Part shown: one piece after another, positions 7,698-16,960 of the stretch
Layout: the number at the start of each line of letters is the position of its first letter
How positions within the stretch are numbered: position 1 is the first letter of the stretch
NCBI GenBank assembly: GCA_020846635.1
Contig: JADLDO010000005.1
Location: forward strand, 27,051 to 91,050
Source of the DNA: Caldilineaceae bacterium
GTDB lineage: Bacteria > Chloroflexota > Anaerolineae > Caldilineales > Caldilineaceae
Length of the DNA: 64,000 nucleotides
Direction: 5' to 3'
The notes under the pieces: generated by a model
Told to the model about the DNA's origin: nothing
What the model saw: only the letters and a program-made list of their open reading frames with translations
Databases searched by the model: none
Program-made: the position numbers and the translations under genes

Positions 7698-9333
7698 ATT
7701 TGACCGTGTAACCTATATCTATCCGGGCGCAAAGCGGCCTGCACTGCGCGATTTCTCGCTGACATTGCCTACGGGCGAAGTGGTGGTCGTCGCGGGGCCA
7801 TCGGGCGCGGGCAAGTCTACGCTGCTGCGCTGCATCAATGGGCTGGTTCCCCACTTCAGCGGCGGCACGTTGACAGGCAACGTGCGTGTCCTGGGGCTTG
7901 ATCCGGTGGCGGCAACGCCCCAGGTGATGAGCCGCCATGTCGGGTTTGTCTTTCAAGACCCCGAAGCACAGTTTGTCATGGATCGGGTGGAGGACGAGAT
8001 CGCCTTTGCGCTGGAGAATGCGGCGATGTCGCCGCAGGAGATGCGTGTGCGCGTCGAGGAGACGCTGGATCTGCTCGACCTCGCTCCCTTGCGTTCCCGT
8101 CCACTAGCCGAGCTTTCAGGAGGTGAGAAACAGCGGGTAGCGATTGCCGCGGCGCTGGCGCTGCGCCCTGCGATCCTGGTTCTGGATGAGCCGACCTCGC
8201 AATTGGACCCCAAATCCGCCGAGGATGTGCTCAATGCGCTGGCGCGGCTCAACAGCGATTTGGGGTTGACGGTCATCCTGGCTGAACACCGGCTGGAGCG
8301 GGTGCTGCCTTTTGCGGACCAACTTCTCTATCTTCCTGGTGAGGGGGGCGCGCCGCTCTTGGACAATCCACGTTCTGTGCTGCCGGTGATGGAGCAGGTG
8401 CCGCCACTGGTGCGTTTGGCAAAGCAGTTGAACTGGTCGCCGCTGCCGCTGACCATCAAGGAGGGGCTGCGCTTTAGCCGTGTGCTGACGCCGCAGCCCG
8501 TGGATGGCCCATCCCGCGCCCTCCCTGCACCAACGGTTGAGCGCCCCTTTGCAGCGGCGCAGCAGGTGAAGGTGCGCTATGGGCAGACGCCTGCGCTGCA
8601 TGGGGTGGATTTTGCGCTGCATCCCGGCGAGGTTGTGGCAGTGATGGGGCGCAATGGTTCGGGCAAGAGTACGCTGTTCAAGACGCTGGTGGGGCTAGTG
8701 CGACCCGACGCCGGACAGGTCCTGGTGATGGGGCGCGACGCTGCCAAGCTGGATGTGGCAACCATCTGCCAGAGCATCGGCTATCTGCCTCAGGACCCCA
8801 ACAGCCTGCTCTTTGCCGATACGGTCATGGAGGAGTTGTCCTTTACACTGCGTAATCATGGCTATGATCCGGCGGGCAATCCAGCCGCACTGCCTGTTGA
8901 CCCTGGCGCGCTGCTGGCACAGTTGGGGATCGCAGGGCTGGCAGATGCCTATCCGCGCGATTTGAGCGTCGGTGAGCGGCAGCGGGTGGCGTTGGCGGCG
9001 ATCTTGGTGGTGAAGCCGCACGCATTGTTGCTAGACGAGCCTACGCGCGGCCTGGACTATGGCGCGAAGGGGCAGTTGGCGCAATTGCTGCTGGGCTGGC
9101 GGCAGGCGGGCATGGGGATTGGCGTGGTGACGCATGATGTGGAGCTGGCCGCGGCGATTGCAGATCGCGTGGTGTTGATGAGCCAGGGGGAGATCATCGC
9201 CCAGGGCGCGCCCGCCGAGGTGTTGGGGGCATCTCCCTTCTTTGCGCCGCAGATTGCGCGGCTTTTTCCAGGGACGGGGTGGTTGACACCGGAGGATGTG
9301 GCGGGGGAGTTGGTTGGGCGTGAAAGAAACTGA
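7690..9333 (+). CDS. ECF transporter fused ATPase (EcfA-EcfA')
   Basis: Two complete ABC ATPase domains lie in one 547-residue chain. Domain 1 has [30 protein letters not shown] and the switch histidine in LAEH. Domain 2 has [29 protein letters not shown] and VTHD. This replaces the separate EcfA1/EcfA2 pair. The ATG at 7690, eight bases inside the end of the T gene and preceded by GAGGT, is preferred; an upstream GTG at 7678 would add four residues. A palindromic hairpin follows the stop. Confidence 0.92.
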   Translation: MIEFDRVTYIYPGAKRPALRDFSLTLPTGEVVVVAGPSGAGKSTLLRCINGLVPHFSGGTLTGNVRVLGLDPVAATPQVMSRHVGFVFQDPEAQFVMDRVEDEIAFALENAAMSPQEMRVRVEETLDLLDLAPLRSRPLAELSGGEKQRVAIAAALALRPAILVLDEPTSQLDPKSAEDVLNALARLNSDLGLTVILAEHRLERVLPFADQLLYLPGEGGAPLLDNPRSVLPVMEQVPPLVRLAKQLNWSPLPLTIKEGLRFSRVLTPQPVDGPSRALPAPTVERPFAAAQQVKVRYGQTPALHGVDFALHPGEVVAVMGRNGSGKSTLFKTLVGLVRPDAGQVLVMGRDAAKLDVATICQSIGYLPQDPNSLLFADTVMEELSFTLRNHGYDPAGNPAALPVDPGALLAQLGIAGLADAYPRDLSVGERQRVALAAILVVKPHALLLDEPTRGLDYGAKGQLAQLLLGWRQAGMGIGVVTHDVELAAAIADRVVLMSQGEIIAQGAPAEVLGASPFFAPQIARLFPGTGWLTPEDVAGELVGRERN

Positions 9334-9338
9334 GAAAA

Positions 9339-9370
9339 CCCTCCCGGAAGCTCAGAAACTTCCGGGAGGG
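9339..9370. repeat. CCGGAAG-type palindrome, copy 1
   Basis: A 12-bp perfect stem, CCCTCCCGGAAG and CTTCCGGGAGGG, has an 8-base loop. It lies between the ECF ATPase and the adenosyltransferase gene. Four A residues precede it, so it resembles an intrinsic terminator only on the minus strand, where no gene needs one. On the plus strand it could tune downstream expression. It is one of four related palindromes in 17 kb. Confidence 0.8.
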
Positions 9371-9396
9371 GGTTATAGACGCGAAAGGGATGAATT

Positions 9397-9960
9397 ATGC
9401 CACGGTTGACAAAGATTTATACGAAGCGCGGCGATAAGGGGGAAACCTCGCTGGGCGGGGGGCAGCGTGTGCGTAAGGATACGCTGCGCGTGCAGGTCTA
9501 TGGTACGGTGGACGAGTTGAATTCGCAGATTGGTGTAGCGCTGGCTGTGGGCTTGTGTGAGCGGCTGGTCGAACTGCTGCCTTCGATTCAGAATGAGCTG
9601 TTTGACCTGGGCTCTGACCTCTGCTTTTTGGAGGAAGATAAGGCCAAATATCCGCTGCCTCAAATTGAGTTGCGCCACGTGACCCGCTTGGAGGAGGTGA
9701 TCGATGAGATGACCGCGGTATTAGGGCCTTTGAAGAATTTTATTCTGCCGGGTGGCTCGCTGGGGTCGGCACAGTTGCATGTCGCGCGCACCGTTTGTCG
9801 CCGCGCGGAACGGGAAGCGACGACCCTGGCGAACGAAGAAGGGGTGGGCGAGCATGTGTTGACCTACCTCAACCGCCTCTCCGATGCGCTCTTTGTGATG
9901 GCGCGCTACGAGAATTCGCAGCAAGGCGTGGCGGAGCCGTTGTGGCAGCCGCGCGCCTAA
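9397..9960 (+). CDS. PduO-type ATP:cob(I)alamin adenosyltransferase
   Basis: This protein transfers the adenosyl group of ATP to cob(I)alamin to make coenzyme B12. The 187-residue protein carries the N-terminal ATP-binding [14 protein letters not shown] (consensus TKTGDxGxTSL) and the active-site helix [10 protein letters not shown] followed by [17 protein letters not shown], all diagnostic of the PduO/MMAB fold. It shares its last 19 bases with the GTG-initiated cobS gene, so the two are translationally coupled. It lies 63 bases after the ECF ATPase, across a palindrome. Confidence 0.95.
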   Translation: MPRLTKIYTKRGDKGETSLGGGQRVRKDTLRVQVYGTVDELNSQIGVALAVGLCERLVELLPSIQNELFDLGSDLCFLEEDKAKYPLPQIELRHVTRLEEVIDEMTAVLGPLKNFILPGGSLGSAQLHVARTVCRRAEREATTLANEEGVGEHVLTYLNRLSDALFVMARYENSQQGVAEPLWQPRA

Positions 9961-10754
9961 GCCGGCTTTGGGGTGAGTTCTGGCTGGCCGCGACCTTTTT
10001 GACTACCTTGCCCGCGCCCAAATTTGTGGTTCCACCTGGGGGACTTGGCCCGGCGGGACGCTGGTTTCCGCTGGTCGGGCTGCTGATTGGGCTGCTGCTT
10101 TGGGGGGTGCAATTCCTTGCCGGGCATTTCTTTCCGGCATTGCTAACCGGGGCGTTGGTTGTCTTGGCTTGGGTGGCGCTGACCGGGGGGCTGCATCTGG
10201 ATGGGCTGGCGGATTGCTGCGATGGGCTGCTGGCGACAACAAGCCGCGAGCGGCGGCTGGAGATCCTGCGTGATCCGCGCACCGGCAGCTTTGGTGTGCT
10301 GGGGCTTGTTTTGACGCTGCTGCTCAAGGTGCTTGCTGTGTGGCTGGTGACGGCAATGTCGCTCCCCATGGCGCTGATCATTGCGCCTGTTTGGGCGCGC
10401 TGGCTGCTGCTGTTAGCTGCACGCCAACCACAGGCGCGGCCAGAGGGGTTGGGCGCGCTCTTTGCCGCGGGGCTGACACCGGGCGTGATCGGCATGGCCG
10501 CGGTGCTGCCACTTTTTCTGCTCACATTCGCCGGCGGGCGCGGCATCGTGGGCGTGCTGCTGGCATCGTTGGCAATGCTGGCGCTGGTGCGGCTGGCGCG
10601 GCAGCGGCTCGGCGGGGTGACAGGCGATGTCTATGGGCTGGTGGTGGAAGTGTGCGAAGTCGTGCTGCTTCTGGTCTTTGTTGCCCAACCCTATTGGGGG
10701 TGGGGAGCGGGCGCATGGCCCGTTTTATCAGAGTACACTGTACTCTTGAATTAG
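9942..10754 (+). CDS. cobS: Adenosylcobinamide-GDP ribazoletransferase
   Basis: CobS joins activated adenosylcobinamide-GDP with alpha-ribazole(-phosphate) at the membrane, the last step of cobalamin assembly. The 270-residue product shows [17 protein letters not shown] near residue 75 and RDPRTGSFG near 110, the acidic metal-binding and substrate motifs of the family, followed by several membrane helices. The chosen start is GTG at 9942, inside the preceding gene, with GCGGAG upstream; it gives the normal family length. Longer in-frame starts overlap the adenosyltransferase deeply and are unsupported. Confidence 0.93.
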   Translation: MAAARLSRLWGEFWLAATFLTTLPAPKFVVPPGGLGPAGRWFPLVGLLIGLLLWGVQFLAGHFFPALLTGALVVLAWVALTGGLHLDGLADCCDGLLATTSRERRLEILRDPRTGSFGVLGLVLTLLLKVLAVWLVTAMSLPMALIIAPVWARWLLLLAARQPQARPEGLGALFAAGLTPGVIGMAAVLPLFLLTFAGGRGIVGVLLASLAMLALVRLARQRLGGVTGDVYGLVVEVCEVVLLLVFVAQPYWGWGAGAWPVLSEYTVLLN

Positions 10755-10769
10755 GACGGGCGATAGAGC

Positions 10770-11333
10770 ATGGGCAAAGGGTTGACATTGATCTTAGGTG
10801 GGGCGCGCAGCGGCAAGAGCAACTATGCCGAGCAGTTGGCGGCGCAGCGCGGCAAGCGCGTTGCCTATGTGGCGACGGCGCAGGCGTGGGACGATGAAAT
10901 GGCGCTGCGAATTCGCAACCATCAGGCGCAGCGTGCCGCGCATTGGATTACGGTGGAAGCATCCCAACAAGTGGGGGCGACAGTTGCCGCGGCTGAAGCC
11001 GCTGCTCATGCCGCAGGGGAAGCATGGGAGGTGGTGCTGGTGGATTGCTTGACGCTCCTCGCCAGCAATGTGATCCTGGCGCTGCCGGAGCCGGTGGAGA
11101 CGCCCGCGGCAGAGGCAGCTTTACGCGTCGAGGTCGATGCGCTGCTGGCGGCTTATGCGGCAAGCAACGCAAGCTGGATCCTCGTTTCAAATGAGGTGGG
11201 GTTGGGAATTGTTCCGGCCTATCCGTTGGGGAGAGTCTACCGGGATGCGCTGGGGCGCGCCAACCAGCAGCTTGCCGCGATGGCGGATGAGGTGCTTTTT
11301 ATGGTGGCGGGGCTGCCGATGCGCGTGAAGTAG
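10770..11333 (+). CDS. cobU: Adenosylcobinamide kinase / guanylyltransferase
   Basis: CobU phosphorylates adenosylcobinamide and then attaches GMP, supplying CobS. The 187-residue protein has the P-loop GGARSGKS at residues 9-16, the second nucleotide motif [10 protein letters not shown] near 92, and [10 protein letters not shown] near 136. It is the last gene of the riboswitch operon and is followed by a large terminator. Together with cobT, cobS and the adenosyltransferase it allows salvage of imported cobinamide or cobalamin; no corrin-ring genes are in the window. Confidence 0.95.
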   Translation: MGKGLTLILGGARSGKSNYAEQLAAQRGKRVAYVATAQAWDDEMALRIRNHQAQRAAHWITVEASQQVGATVAAAEAAAHAAGEAWEVVLVDCLTLLASNVILALPEPVETPAAEAALRVEVDALLAAYAASNASWILVSNEVGLGIVPAYPLGRVYRDALGRANQQLAAMADEVLFMVAGLPMRVK

Positions 11334-11364
11334 CACCGCCGGAGGTTAAAACCATCCGACTAGT

Positions 11365-11429
11365 AAACAACGCCCCCTGAAGGAGGCTTACCGCTAGGCG
11401 ACCCTAGCCCCGTTCAGGGGGCGTTGTTT
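11365..11429 (+). terminator. Large two-tier terminator after cobU
   Basis: A perfect 17-bp outer stem pairs 11365-11381 (AAACAACGCCCCCTGAA) with 11413-11429, and an inner hairpin GCTAGG-CGAC-CCTAGC is nested in its loop. The outer stem ends in GTTGTTT on the plus strand, and symmetry gives AAACAAC at the start, so it could stop transcripts from both sides. Confidence 0.8.
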
Positions 11430-11490
11430 GGTAGCCCTGCGGCTTTAGCCCTGGGCGGCCTGGTGGCATGTGAAATTCTCTCCAAAGAGA

Positions 11491-11524
11491 CCCCTCGCGG
11501 AAGCCTGAAGCTTCCGCGAGGGGT
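11491..11524. terminator. CCGGAAG-type palindrome, copy 2 (GCGGAAGC variant)
   Basis: CCCCTCGCGGAAGC and GCTTCCGCGAGGGG pair over 14 bp around a CTGAAG-containing loop. It lies between the convergent cobU and PfkB-kinase genes and probably serves as a terminator. The sequence is a variant of the palindromes at 9339, 22461 and 26783. Confidence 0.75.
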
Positions 11525-11541
11525 GATAGGGAAGGGAATGA

Positions 11542-12468
11542 TCAGACAAGCAGGTCGGCAGGGAGGTTGGCGAGGTCAGGGAAGCTGCTTTGCGTGCCGG
11601 GTGATTGGACACTGATGGCGGCGATGCGATTGGCGCGCTGCATGGCTTCGATAACGGGCTGCCCTTCCGCCAAGTAATAGGCAAGACTGCCCATAAAGGC
11701 GTCGCCTGCTCCGGTGGTGTCGACGGCGCGCACGCTGGGCGCGGGAATGTGCCGGCTTTCCTCTGCCGTAACCAGCAAACTGCCTCGCTCGCCCAGGGTG
11801 GCGATAACCATGCGTGGACCCCGGCTCAAGAGTACTTGCGCCGCGGCGGTAGCTTCCTCAAGGGTGGTGACGGGCATCCCTGTCAGCCGCTCGGTTTCAC
11901 TCTCGTTGAGACAGAGAACATCGATATGGGCGTAGAGTTCGGTAGAGATTTCATCCTGGGCAGGTGACGGGTTGAAGAGGGTGGTGACCCCTGCCTCGTG
12001 AGCAATCCGCAGCGCGGTGAGAACTGTGTCGGTGCGGATTTCCCACTGGCAGACAACGACCTGGGCGCTGGTCAGCGCGATCGTGGCATTTTCAACATCC
12101 TCTGGCGTGAGCAGCTCGTTAGCGCCCATCGCCACAATGATGGCATTGTGGCCGCTACTCTCCTCAACCCAAATGGGCGCAACCCCGGTAAACGAGTCCG
12201 GCGTGGTGTAGACATAGGTGGTATCGACGCTGCACTCGACAAAATTCTTGCGCGTGTCCTCACCAAAGAGATCTTCGCCCAATTTGGTAATGATGGTCAC
12301 GGCTCCGCCTAACTTGGCTGCCATGACTGCTTGGTTGGCTGCCTTGCCGCCAAAGCCTTTTTGAAAATGGCTGCCAAAGACCGTCTCGCCCAACTTGGGC
12401 AGGCGCGGCGCATAGGCGATCAGATCAATGTTGGATGCGCCGACAACGCAAATTTTAGGACGTGGCAT
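11542..12468 (-). CDS. PfkB-family sugar kinase, ribokinase-like
   Basis: The 308-residue protein matches ribokinase in length and motifs: the N-terminal VVGASNIDLIAYAPRLP, the GGKAANQAVMAAKLG substrate segment near residue 41, and the C-terminal VDTTGAGDAFMGSLAYYLAEG motif near residue 250 with the catalytic Asp and anion hole. It likely phosphorylates ribose or a related sugar at O5 with ATP. No pentose transporter is adjacent, so substrate is uncertain. It follows an oligogalacturonate-lyase-like gene on the same strand by about 60 bases. Confidence 0.88.
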   Translation of the reverse strand: MPRPKICVVGASNIDLIAYAPRLPKLGETVFGSHFQKGFGGKAANQAVMAAKLGGAVTIITKLGEDLFGEDTRKNFVECSVDTTYVYTTPDSFTGVAPIWVEESSGHNAIIVAMGANELLTPEDVENATIALTSAQVVVCQWEIRTDTVLTALRIAHEAGVTTLFNPSPAQDEISTELYAHIDVLCLNESETERLTGMPVTTLEEATAAAQVLLSRGPRMVIATLGERGSLLVTAEESRHIPAPSVRAVDTTGAGDAFMGSLAYYLAEGQPVIEAMQRANRIAAISVQSPGTQSSFPDLANLPADLLV

Positions 12469-12531
12469 GGTGATCCTGTCTGGGTGGGTCTGGGTAGATA
12501 AAGATTGTAGCTGGATAGACCGTTTTGGCTT

Positions 12532-13743
12532 TTAGATCTTGACCACAAACACGTCGCTGCGACCACGCTGAGCAGCGTTGAACGAGATCCAGCGGCCTGT
12601 GGGATCTGAGTGTGGGTGCGGGTGGCTGTACTGACCGGGCAGCGCACCCCAATCGGTACCGTGGCGGGCGATCACTTCGACGCGGGGTTGCTCGCGATCA
12701 TAGTAGAGCCAGAGTAGCATGTCAGGGCTCATGTTGCCATCCAGAATTATCGCCGGACGGCCTGCCATAGCCGAGACGTGTCCATAGTGGGGCGCGCCGT
12801 AGAAGCCGTACTCGCGGTAGCTCTCGCCGTCCGGTCTGATCGCACCGATGTAGTAACCTCCCTGGGCGCTACGTCCATGATAGAGCACGTATTCGCCATC
12901 CCAACTCCACACCGAGTGGACTTGGAAACAGGCGTCGTCCTGAGAGGGAAGCTCGGTCAATGCGCCGGTAGAGGGGCGCAAAGTCCAAATGCGGTTGGTA
13001 CTGCCATCACTGCCGCCCCAGAAGCGGGGTGGAAAGTCCCGGTCGATGAGTAGCAGATCCGGGTCAAGAGGTGAGTGCGTCATGTGTGCGCTGCCGGCCC
13101 CATCCTCGCTGTAGATAGTGGTGACCTCGCCGCCCGCCAGCGGGACCTGTAGGACGCGCAGATTCATCTCACCGTTCGTGAAATGCTCCATGTAGGGTTT
13201 ACTCGCCCGTTTGTGCTGCTGCACTTCGGGATGCGCACAGACCAAAGGCACGGTCACATACGCTTCATTGAGATCGATACTGGGTATTCCTGACACCCAC
13301 TCCTGCCCAATATCCTCGATTAAGGTACGTTCCTCCAATGTCTCGATATGTACCGCCCGTAGTGTGCGCGCGACCGTAAAAACGGCCCAGCGGCTGCGCG
13401 GGGCAATGCACATCGCTCCATTCACACCCATGCCGTTGCCGACTCCAGCAGCCCAGGAGGAGCCTGCTTGTTTATGCAAGGGAGCATAGCCACCCACACC
13501 ATCCACGGATTCGATCAGTTGGGTGATGTCTCCGCTGGAAACGTGCGCGCGGAAAATGGCGCTCTTGCCTTCACGCGCCGAGCCGAAGATGAGGAATTCG
13601 CCATCTTCCGTAAAGCATACGTTGGTGTGATAGGTGGGCGTCTGGTTATAGAGTCCACTTGTGGTGATCCGCCGCACCTCGCGCAGCGTCCACCGATCGT
13701 GATAGACTTCGGATTCATTCCATGCTTCGCCTTTTTGGGCCAT
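12532..13743 (-). CDS. Oligogalacturonate lyase-like beta-propeller protein
   Basis: The 403-residue protein is built of propeller blades with recurring phrases such as FTEDGEFLIFGSAREG, SVWSWDGEYVLYHGRS and SHPHPHSDPTGRWISFNA. Conserved histidines occur in YHTNVCF, HMTHSPLDPDLLL, FQVHSVW and the C-terminal HPHPHSDP. This pattern fits the oligogalacturonate lyase family (PF14583-like), which cleaves unsaturated digalacturonate using Mn bound by histidines. No signal peptide is evident, so a cytoplasmic enzyme is expected. It precedes the PfkB kinase on the same strand; a common pathway is possible but not shown. A TolB-like non-catalytic propeller is the alternative. Confidence 0.68.
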   Translation of the reverse strand: MAQKGEAWNESEVYHDRWTLREVRRITTSGLYNQTPTYHTNVCFTEDGEFLIFGSAREGKSAIFRAHVSSGDITQLIESVDGVGGYAPLHKQAGSSWAAGVGNGMGVNGAMCIAPRSRWAVFTVARTLRAVHIETLEERTLIEDIGQEWVSGIPSIDLNEAYVTVPLVCAHPEVQQHKRASKPYMEHFTNGEMNLRVLQVPLAGGEVTTIYSEDGAGSAHMTHSPLDPDLLLIDRDFPPRFWGGSDGSTNRIWTLRPSTGALTELPSQDDACFQVHSVWSWDGEYVLYHGRSAQGGYYIGAIRPDGESYREYGFYGAPHYGHVSAMAGRPAIILDGNMSPDMLLWLYYDREQPRVEVIARHGTDWGALPGQYSHPHPHSDPTGRWISFNAAQRGRSDVFVVKI

Positions 13744-13843
13744 GCTGTATCCTCCAGGAGTCTAGAGCCTTACCTGTGTGAGAACCACGTATTGGGGCCA
13801 GTATAACAAGATCGATCCTTGTGGACAAGCAGGGTGGTTCTGC

Positions 13844-14242
13844 CTAGATAGCCACGCGGTGTCCTGCCTGGCTCAACGCTTGTGTGGCGCACTCTTGTTG
13901 CTCGGCCTTGAACAGCAGATAGTCCGTCTGATAGGTTGCCACAGCCAGCAGCACCACGCCCGCCGCGGCCAATGGCGCACTGAGCGTTGCCAGCACGCCG
14001 GTCACATCAAAGTCGAATGGTCCCTCGACACGCAGCAGCACCCAATTCCGCGCCACATCGAGAGCCACTGTGTCTATCTCCCCTGGCAGAGAATCCTGGG
14101 GGCAGATGATCGAAAGCTCATCCGCGGTGCGCGTGATGGAGCAGAAGCCATCGCCGTTGGCCCACGGTGGAATGGGGGATGGCGGTGGCAGGTGGCAAAC
14201 GGCATAGCGCCCTGGCAGTAGAGTCAGGGTAAAGGCTGTCAT
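13844..14242 (-). CDS. ACT-domain protein
   Basis: The 132-residue product has the paired ACT-domain pattern seen in small stand-alone amino-acid sensors: FTLTLLPGRYAVCHLP at the N-terminus, a central DELSIICPQD, and FDVTGVLATLSAPLAAAGVVLLAVATYQTDYLLF in the second half. It starts 3 bases after the GNAT gene ends and is the last of a threonine dehydratase-GNAT-ACT set. An amino-acid-binding regulatory role is inferred from this context. Confidence 0.75.
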   Translation of the reverse strand: MTAFTLTLLPGRYAVCHLPPPSPIPPWANGDGFCSITRTADELSIICPQDSLPGEIDTVALDVARNWVLLRVEGPFDFDVTGVLATLSAPLAAAGVVLLAVATYQTDYLLFKAEQQECATQALSQAGHRVAI

Positions 14243-14245
14243 GCG

Positions 14246-14728
14246 CTACGATCGAATCCGCTCCATCCAGATCTCCGGCTTGAGCGGCGCAGTGAAACCA
14301 AATTGGGCATAGAGACCGTGAGCGTCGCGCGTGGCAAGCATAAAGCGGCGGATATTTTGCAGGGCCGGATCGTTGACCATCGTATCGATCAGCCATTTGC
14401 CCAAGCCATGCCCCTGGTTTTCTTCCAAAATAAAGACATCGCACAGATAGGCGAAGGTTGCATAGTCGGTGATGATGCGTGCTAGGCCGACCTGGGTACT
14501 ATTTTGGCTAGATTGATGGTAGACGCCAAAGTTGAGCGAGTGGCGCAGCGAGAGTTCAAGGGTTTGGCGCGGGCGTCCGGTTGCCCAATAGGAGCGGCTG
14601 AGATAGCCATAGATCACATCCACATCCAGGCGCGCGGGATCGGTGCTGATGGTGTACTCGCCGCGCGTATAGGTATGATATTCGAGTGAGGGATCAACGA
14701 TCGTTTGGTCGCTCATGGGGGTGTTCAT
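14246..14728 (-). CDS. GNAT-family N-acetyltransferase
   Basis: The 160-residue protein has a GNAT core: the strand-turn VGLARIITDYATFAYLCDVFILEENQGHGLGKWLI with the acetyl-CoA loop QGHGLG, and a C-terminal LATRDAHGLYAQFGF motif common in the family. The start at 14728 is favoured because its ATG overlaps the stop of threonine dehydratase as ATGA; an ATG at 14758 would lie deep in that gene. The substrate is unknown. Confidence 0.85.
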   Translation of the reverse strand: MNTPMSDQTIVDPSLEYHTYTRGEYTISTDPARLDVDVIYGYLSRSYWATGRPRQTLELSLRHSLNFGVYHQSSQNSTQVGLARIITDYATFAYLCDVFILEENQGHGLGKWLIDTMVNDPALQNIRRFMLATRDAHGLYAQFGFTAPLKPEIWMERIRS

Positions 14729-15726
14729 AGATTGGCTGGGATCTCCGCGTCGAGACATTGGCGTAATTCGGCAGGTGAGATGTTGCCCCCGCTGAGGATC
14801 AGCGCGACCTTCTTGCCGCGCAGTTGATCGCGCAGCCGGATCGCGGCGGCCAGGGATGCCGCTCCCGCAGGTTCGCTCAATGTCTTGGCCTTTTCCAGTA
14901 GCAAGCGCACGCCGACGCGCAGTTCATCATCTTCGACCAGCACAAAATCGTCAAGATGCTCCCAAAGAATTTGCTGGGGCATCATAAAAGGCTCACCCGT
15001 CGCCAGACCACCGGCAAAGGTGTTGATCGAGGCTGTGCGCCATGCACGCGCTTGCCATGCCAGAAAGGCCGCGGGCGCGCCTGCCGCTTGCACAGCGATC
15101 ACCTGAATGGCCGGATTGATGCTCTTGGCGACCAGGCAAGCGCCCGCGACACCGCTGCCGCCGCCGATGGGTACAATGATCGTCTCAATGTCCGGTTGAG
15201 TTTCCAGCAGTTCCAGCGTGTGTGTCGCCACGCCTGCGATCAAGAGTGGCTCGTCACCCGACGAAACAAAGCGCAGCCCTTCCTCCTCTTGGAGCGTGAG
15301 ACAGTGACGCTTACACGCTTCAAAGTCTGCGCCATGAAAGACCACCTCGGCCCCATAGCTGCGCATCGCCTCCACTTTGACGGCATTGGCCCCTTCGGGG
15401 ACGACGATGACCGCACGCACGCCAAAGAGTTGGGCGGCAAAGGCAATCGATTGACCGTGATTGCCGGTAGATGCGGTGACAACCCCGCGGCGGCGTGTCT
15501 CATCGTCGAGTTGTGCCATAAAATTCACCCCACCGCGTACCTTAAAGGCACCGATGGGGTGATAATTTTCATGTTTAATATAGAGTTGTGCGCCAACTAC
15601 CGGGTCGAGGGCTGGATAGTTATGCAAGGGGGTGGGCGCAAGATAGCGCCGGATGACATTACGCGCGACCAGTACATCTTGGAAAGTGGGGTGCGCCTGC
15701 GTCGCTGATGGCAAAGCTGGTGGCAT
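14725..15726 (-). CDS. Threonine/serine dehydratase (PLP fold type II)
   Basis: The 333-residue enzyme shows HPIGAFKVRGG with the PLP lysine at residue 62, STGNHGQSIAFAA near 105 and the phosphate-binding PIGGGSGVAGA near 185. Such enzymes deaminate threonine or serine to the 2-keto acid. It lacks the C-terminal regulatory domain of biosynthetic IlvA, so it is more like a catabolic dehydratase. A separate ACT-domain protein is encoded two genes downstream in the same overlapping gene set, which might supply regulation. Confidence 0.88.
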   Translation of the reverse strand: MPPALPSATQAHPTFQDVLVARNVIRRYLAPTPLHNYPALDPVVGAQLYIKHENYHPIGAFKVRGGVNFMAQLDDETRRRGVVTASTGNHGQSIAFAAQLFGVRAVIVVPEGANAVKVEAMRSYGAEVVFHGADFEACKRHCLTLQEEEGLRFVSSGDEPLLIAGVATHTLELLETQPDIETIIVPIGGGSGVAGACLVAKSINPAIQVIAVQAAGAPAAFLAWQARAWRTASINTFAGGLATGEPFMMPQQILWEHLDDFVLVEDDELRVGVRLLLEKAKTLSEPAGAASLAAAIRLRDQLRGKKVALILSGGNISPAELRQCLDAEIPANL

Positions 15727-15758
15727 GAAAGTCTCCCAACATGGAGGACAGCCACCGC

Positions 15759-15989
15759 TTAGTGTTCGTCGGCGCTGTCCTTGCGGAAATAGCGGTTAAG
15801 TCGATATTCGTGGAGCGCGCGCATCACCGAGCCGGTGAGCAGCCAGACGCCCGTTCCTAACACTGTTCCAGTTGTTGCGCCCAGGATGATTCCATCCGAA
15901 CCGCCCCACATTGCACCGCTGATGGAACCAGAGAGTGCCCCGGCCAACGCCAGGATCATCAGTAATAACATCGCCATTGTCTCCTTCAT
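15759..15989 (-). CDS. Small glycine-rich membrane protein, unknown function
   Basis: Reading from the ATG at 15989 (or 15977, after AAGGAG) gives 72-76 residues: a first hydrophobic helix MLLLMILALAGALSG, a glycine-rich stretch GSISGAMWGGSDGIILGATTG, a second helix and a basic tail ALHEYRLNRYFRK. It lies 33 bases upstream of threonine dehydratase on the same strand. The Gly-rich pattern resembles glycine-zipper membrane proteins. A longer reading to 16064 has a non-membrane-like N-terminus and is less likely. Confidence 0.55.
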   Translation of the reverse strand: MKETMAMLLLMILALAGALSGSISGAMWGGSDGIILGATTGTVLGTGVWLLTGSVMRALHEYRLNRYFRKDSADEH

Positions 15990-16200
15990 CCCATTGGGCC
16001 GGTGATCAAAGCAGCACGAGGAGTAAGAGTCTGCTGTCCACCCTGCGTGGTTATTATCCCCCAATGGGTATCGCTGTATTGATGGTAGCCGTTACGGGCT
16101 TCAACCAATATACGACAAAAATGGCGGCAATGGTGCGGGCTAATTGGCGGCGTATATTTGGCGTCTAATTGCGGTCCGAATTCAGTCCGCGGCCTCTCGA

Positions 16201-16650
16201 TTAGCGTTGGCGACGCATGGCGCGCCACATCATGAACATTGCGCCGATGGTCGTGAAAAAGGCCAGCGCGATTTTGGTCACATCGACAATCGGTTCAACC
16301 TGGACACCTTTGGGGCCGATGATGATGGCGGCGACGGGCCGCCCTGCCGAGCCGCCACCCCCTCCTCCCCCACTCCCTTCGCCGCTGCCACCATCATCGT
16401 CGTTGCCGGAGCCATGCCCAAAGCCTAAACCCATCGCGACATAGACTTCCGCCGCGGTGATCACAGTATTGTCGTCCACTGTAATCGGCTCGCTAAAGAC
16501 CACGCCCGGTTGGTAGACATCGAATAGCTTGCTAATGGCCCCCACGGCATCGCTCTCACCGTGAAGATCGGAGAGATCCAGGGGCTCGATGCCATCCGGT
16601 GCGTGCAGGTCGTCGCTTATTTCTGTTAATTTGCGGTTACGTCTAAACAT
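16201..16650 (-). CDS. GerW/YtfJ-family protein
   Basis: The 149-residue protein has the GerW hallmark order: a helical N-terminus, GVVFSEPITVDDNTVITAAEV, a GLGFGHGSG glycine loop, a poly-glycine segment (about 90-105), GRPVAAIIIGPKGVQVEPI and here a C-terminal membrane helix. In Bacillus the family is linked to spore germination, but it is widespread in non-sporulating bacteria with unknown function. The start at 16650 with AAAGGTTGAG upstream fits the family; an earlier start at 16818 runs through the preceding gene. It begins 7 bases after a small membrane protein gene. Confidence 0.85.
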   Translation of the reverse strand: MFRRNRKLTEISDDLHAPDGIEPLDLSDLHGESDAVGAISKLFDVYQPGVVFSEPITVDDNTVITAAEVYVAMGLGFGHGSGNDDDGGSGEGSGGGGGGGSAGRPVAAIIIGPKGVQVEPIVDVTKIALAFFTTIGAMFMMWRAMRRQR

Positions 16651-16657
16651 AGGTGTC

Positions 16658-16960
16658 TCAACCTTTCTTCTTCCCTTGTCGCTTGCGCTTGCGGCTCGAC
16701 CACAGAGCAAAGAGCGTGGCAACAGCGAACAGCAGGAGCAGCGTATACAAGAACCAAACGGCAGAGCGTGTAGGGTCGGCAATGGGCAACTGTTGCTGCG
16801 TTCCATCCTCCTCAGCAACCTCTACGGCAAGAGGAAACTGCCAGAGCCATCCCCCATTCGGCCAGCGCAGCCCCACCGAGCGCATGACCGGCGTAATCGT
16901 ATAGGAGCCGATCTGATGCGTGGGTGTGGCGTAACGCTGCCAGATCCAAAATCGTTTCAT
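16658..16960 (-). CDS. Small single-pass membrane protein upstream of GerW
   Basis: The 100-residue product has a soluble N-terminal part (MKRFWIWQRYATPTHQIG..., with LRWPNGGWLWQFPLAVEV) followed by one membrane helix (about 68-88) and a strongly basic tail of Arg/Lys. It overlaps the MFS gene stop by ATGA and is followed 7 bases later by gerW. I do not recognise a family. Its placement suggests a partner of the GerW-like protein. Confidence 0.65.
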   Translation of the reverse strand: MKRFWIWQRYATPTHQIGSYTITPVMRSVGLRWPNGGWLWQFPLAVEVAEEDGTQQQLPIADPTRSAVWFLYTLLLLFAVATLFALWSSRKRKRQGKKKG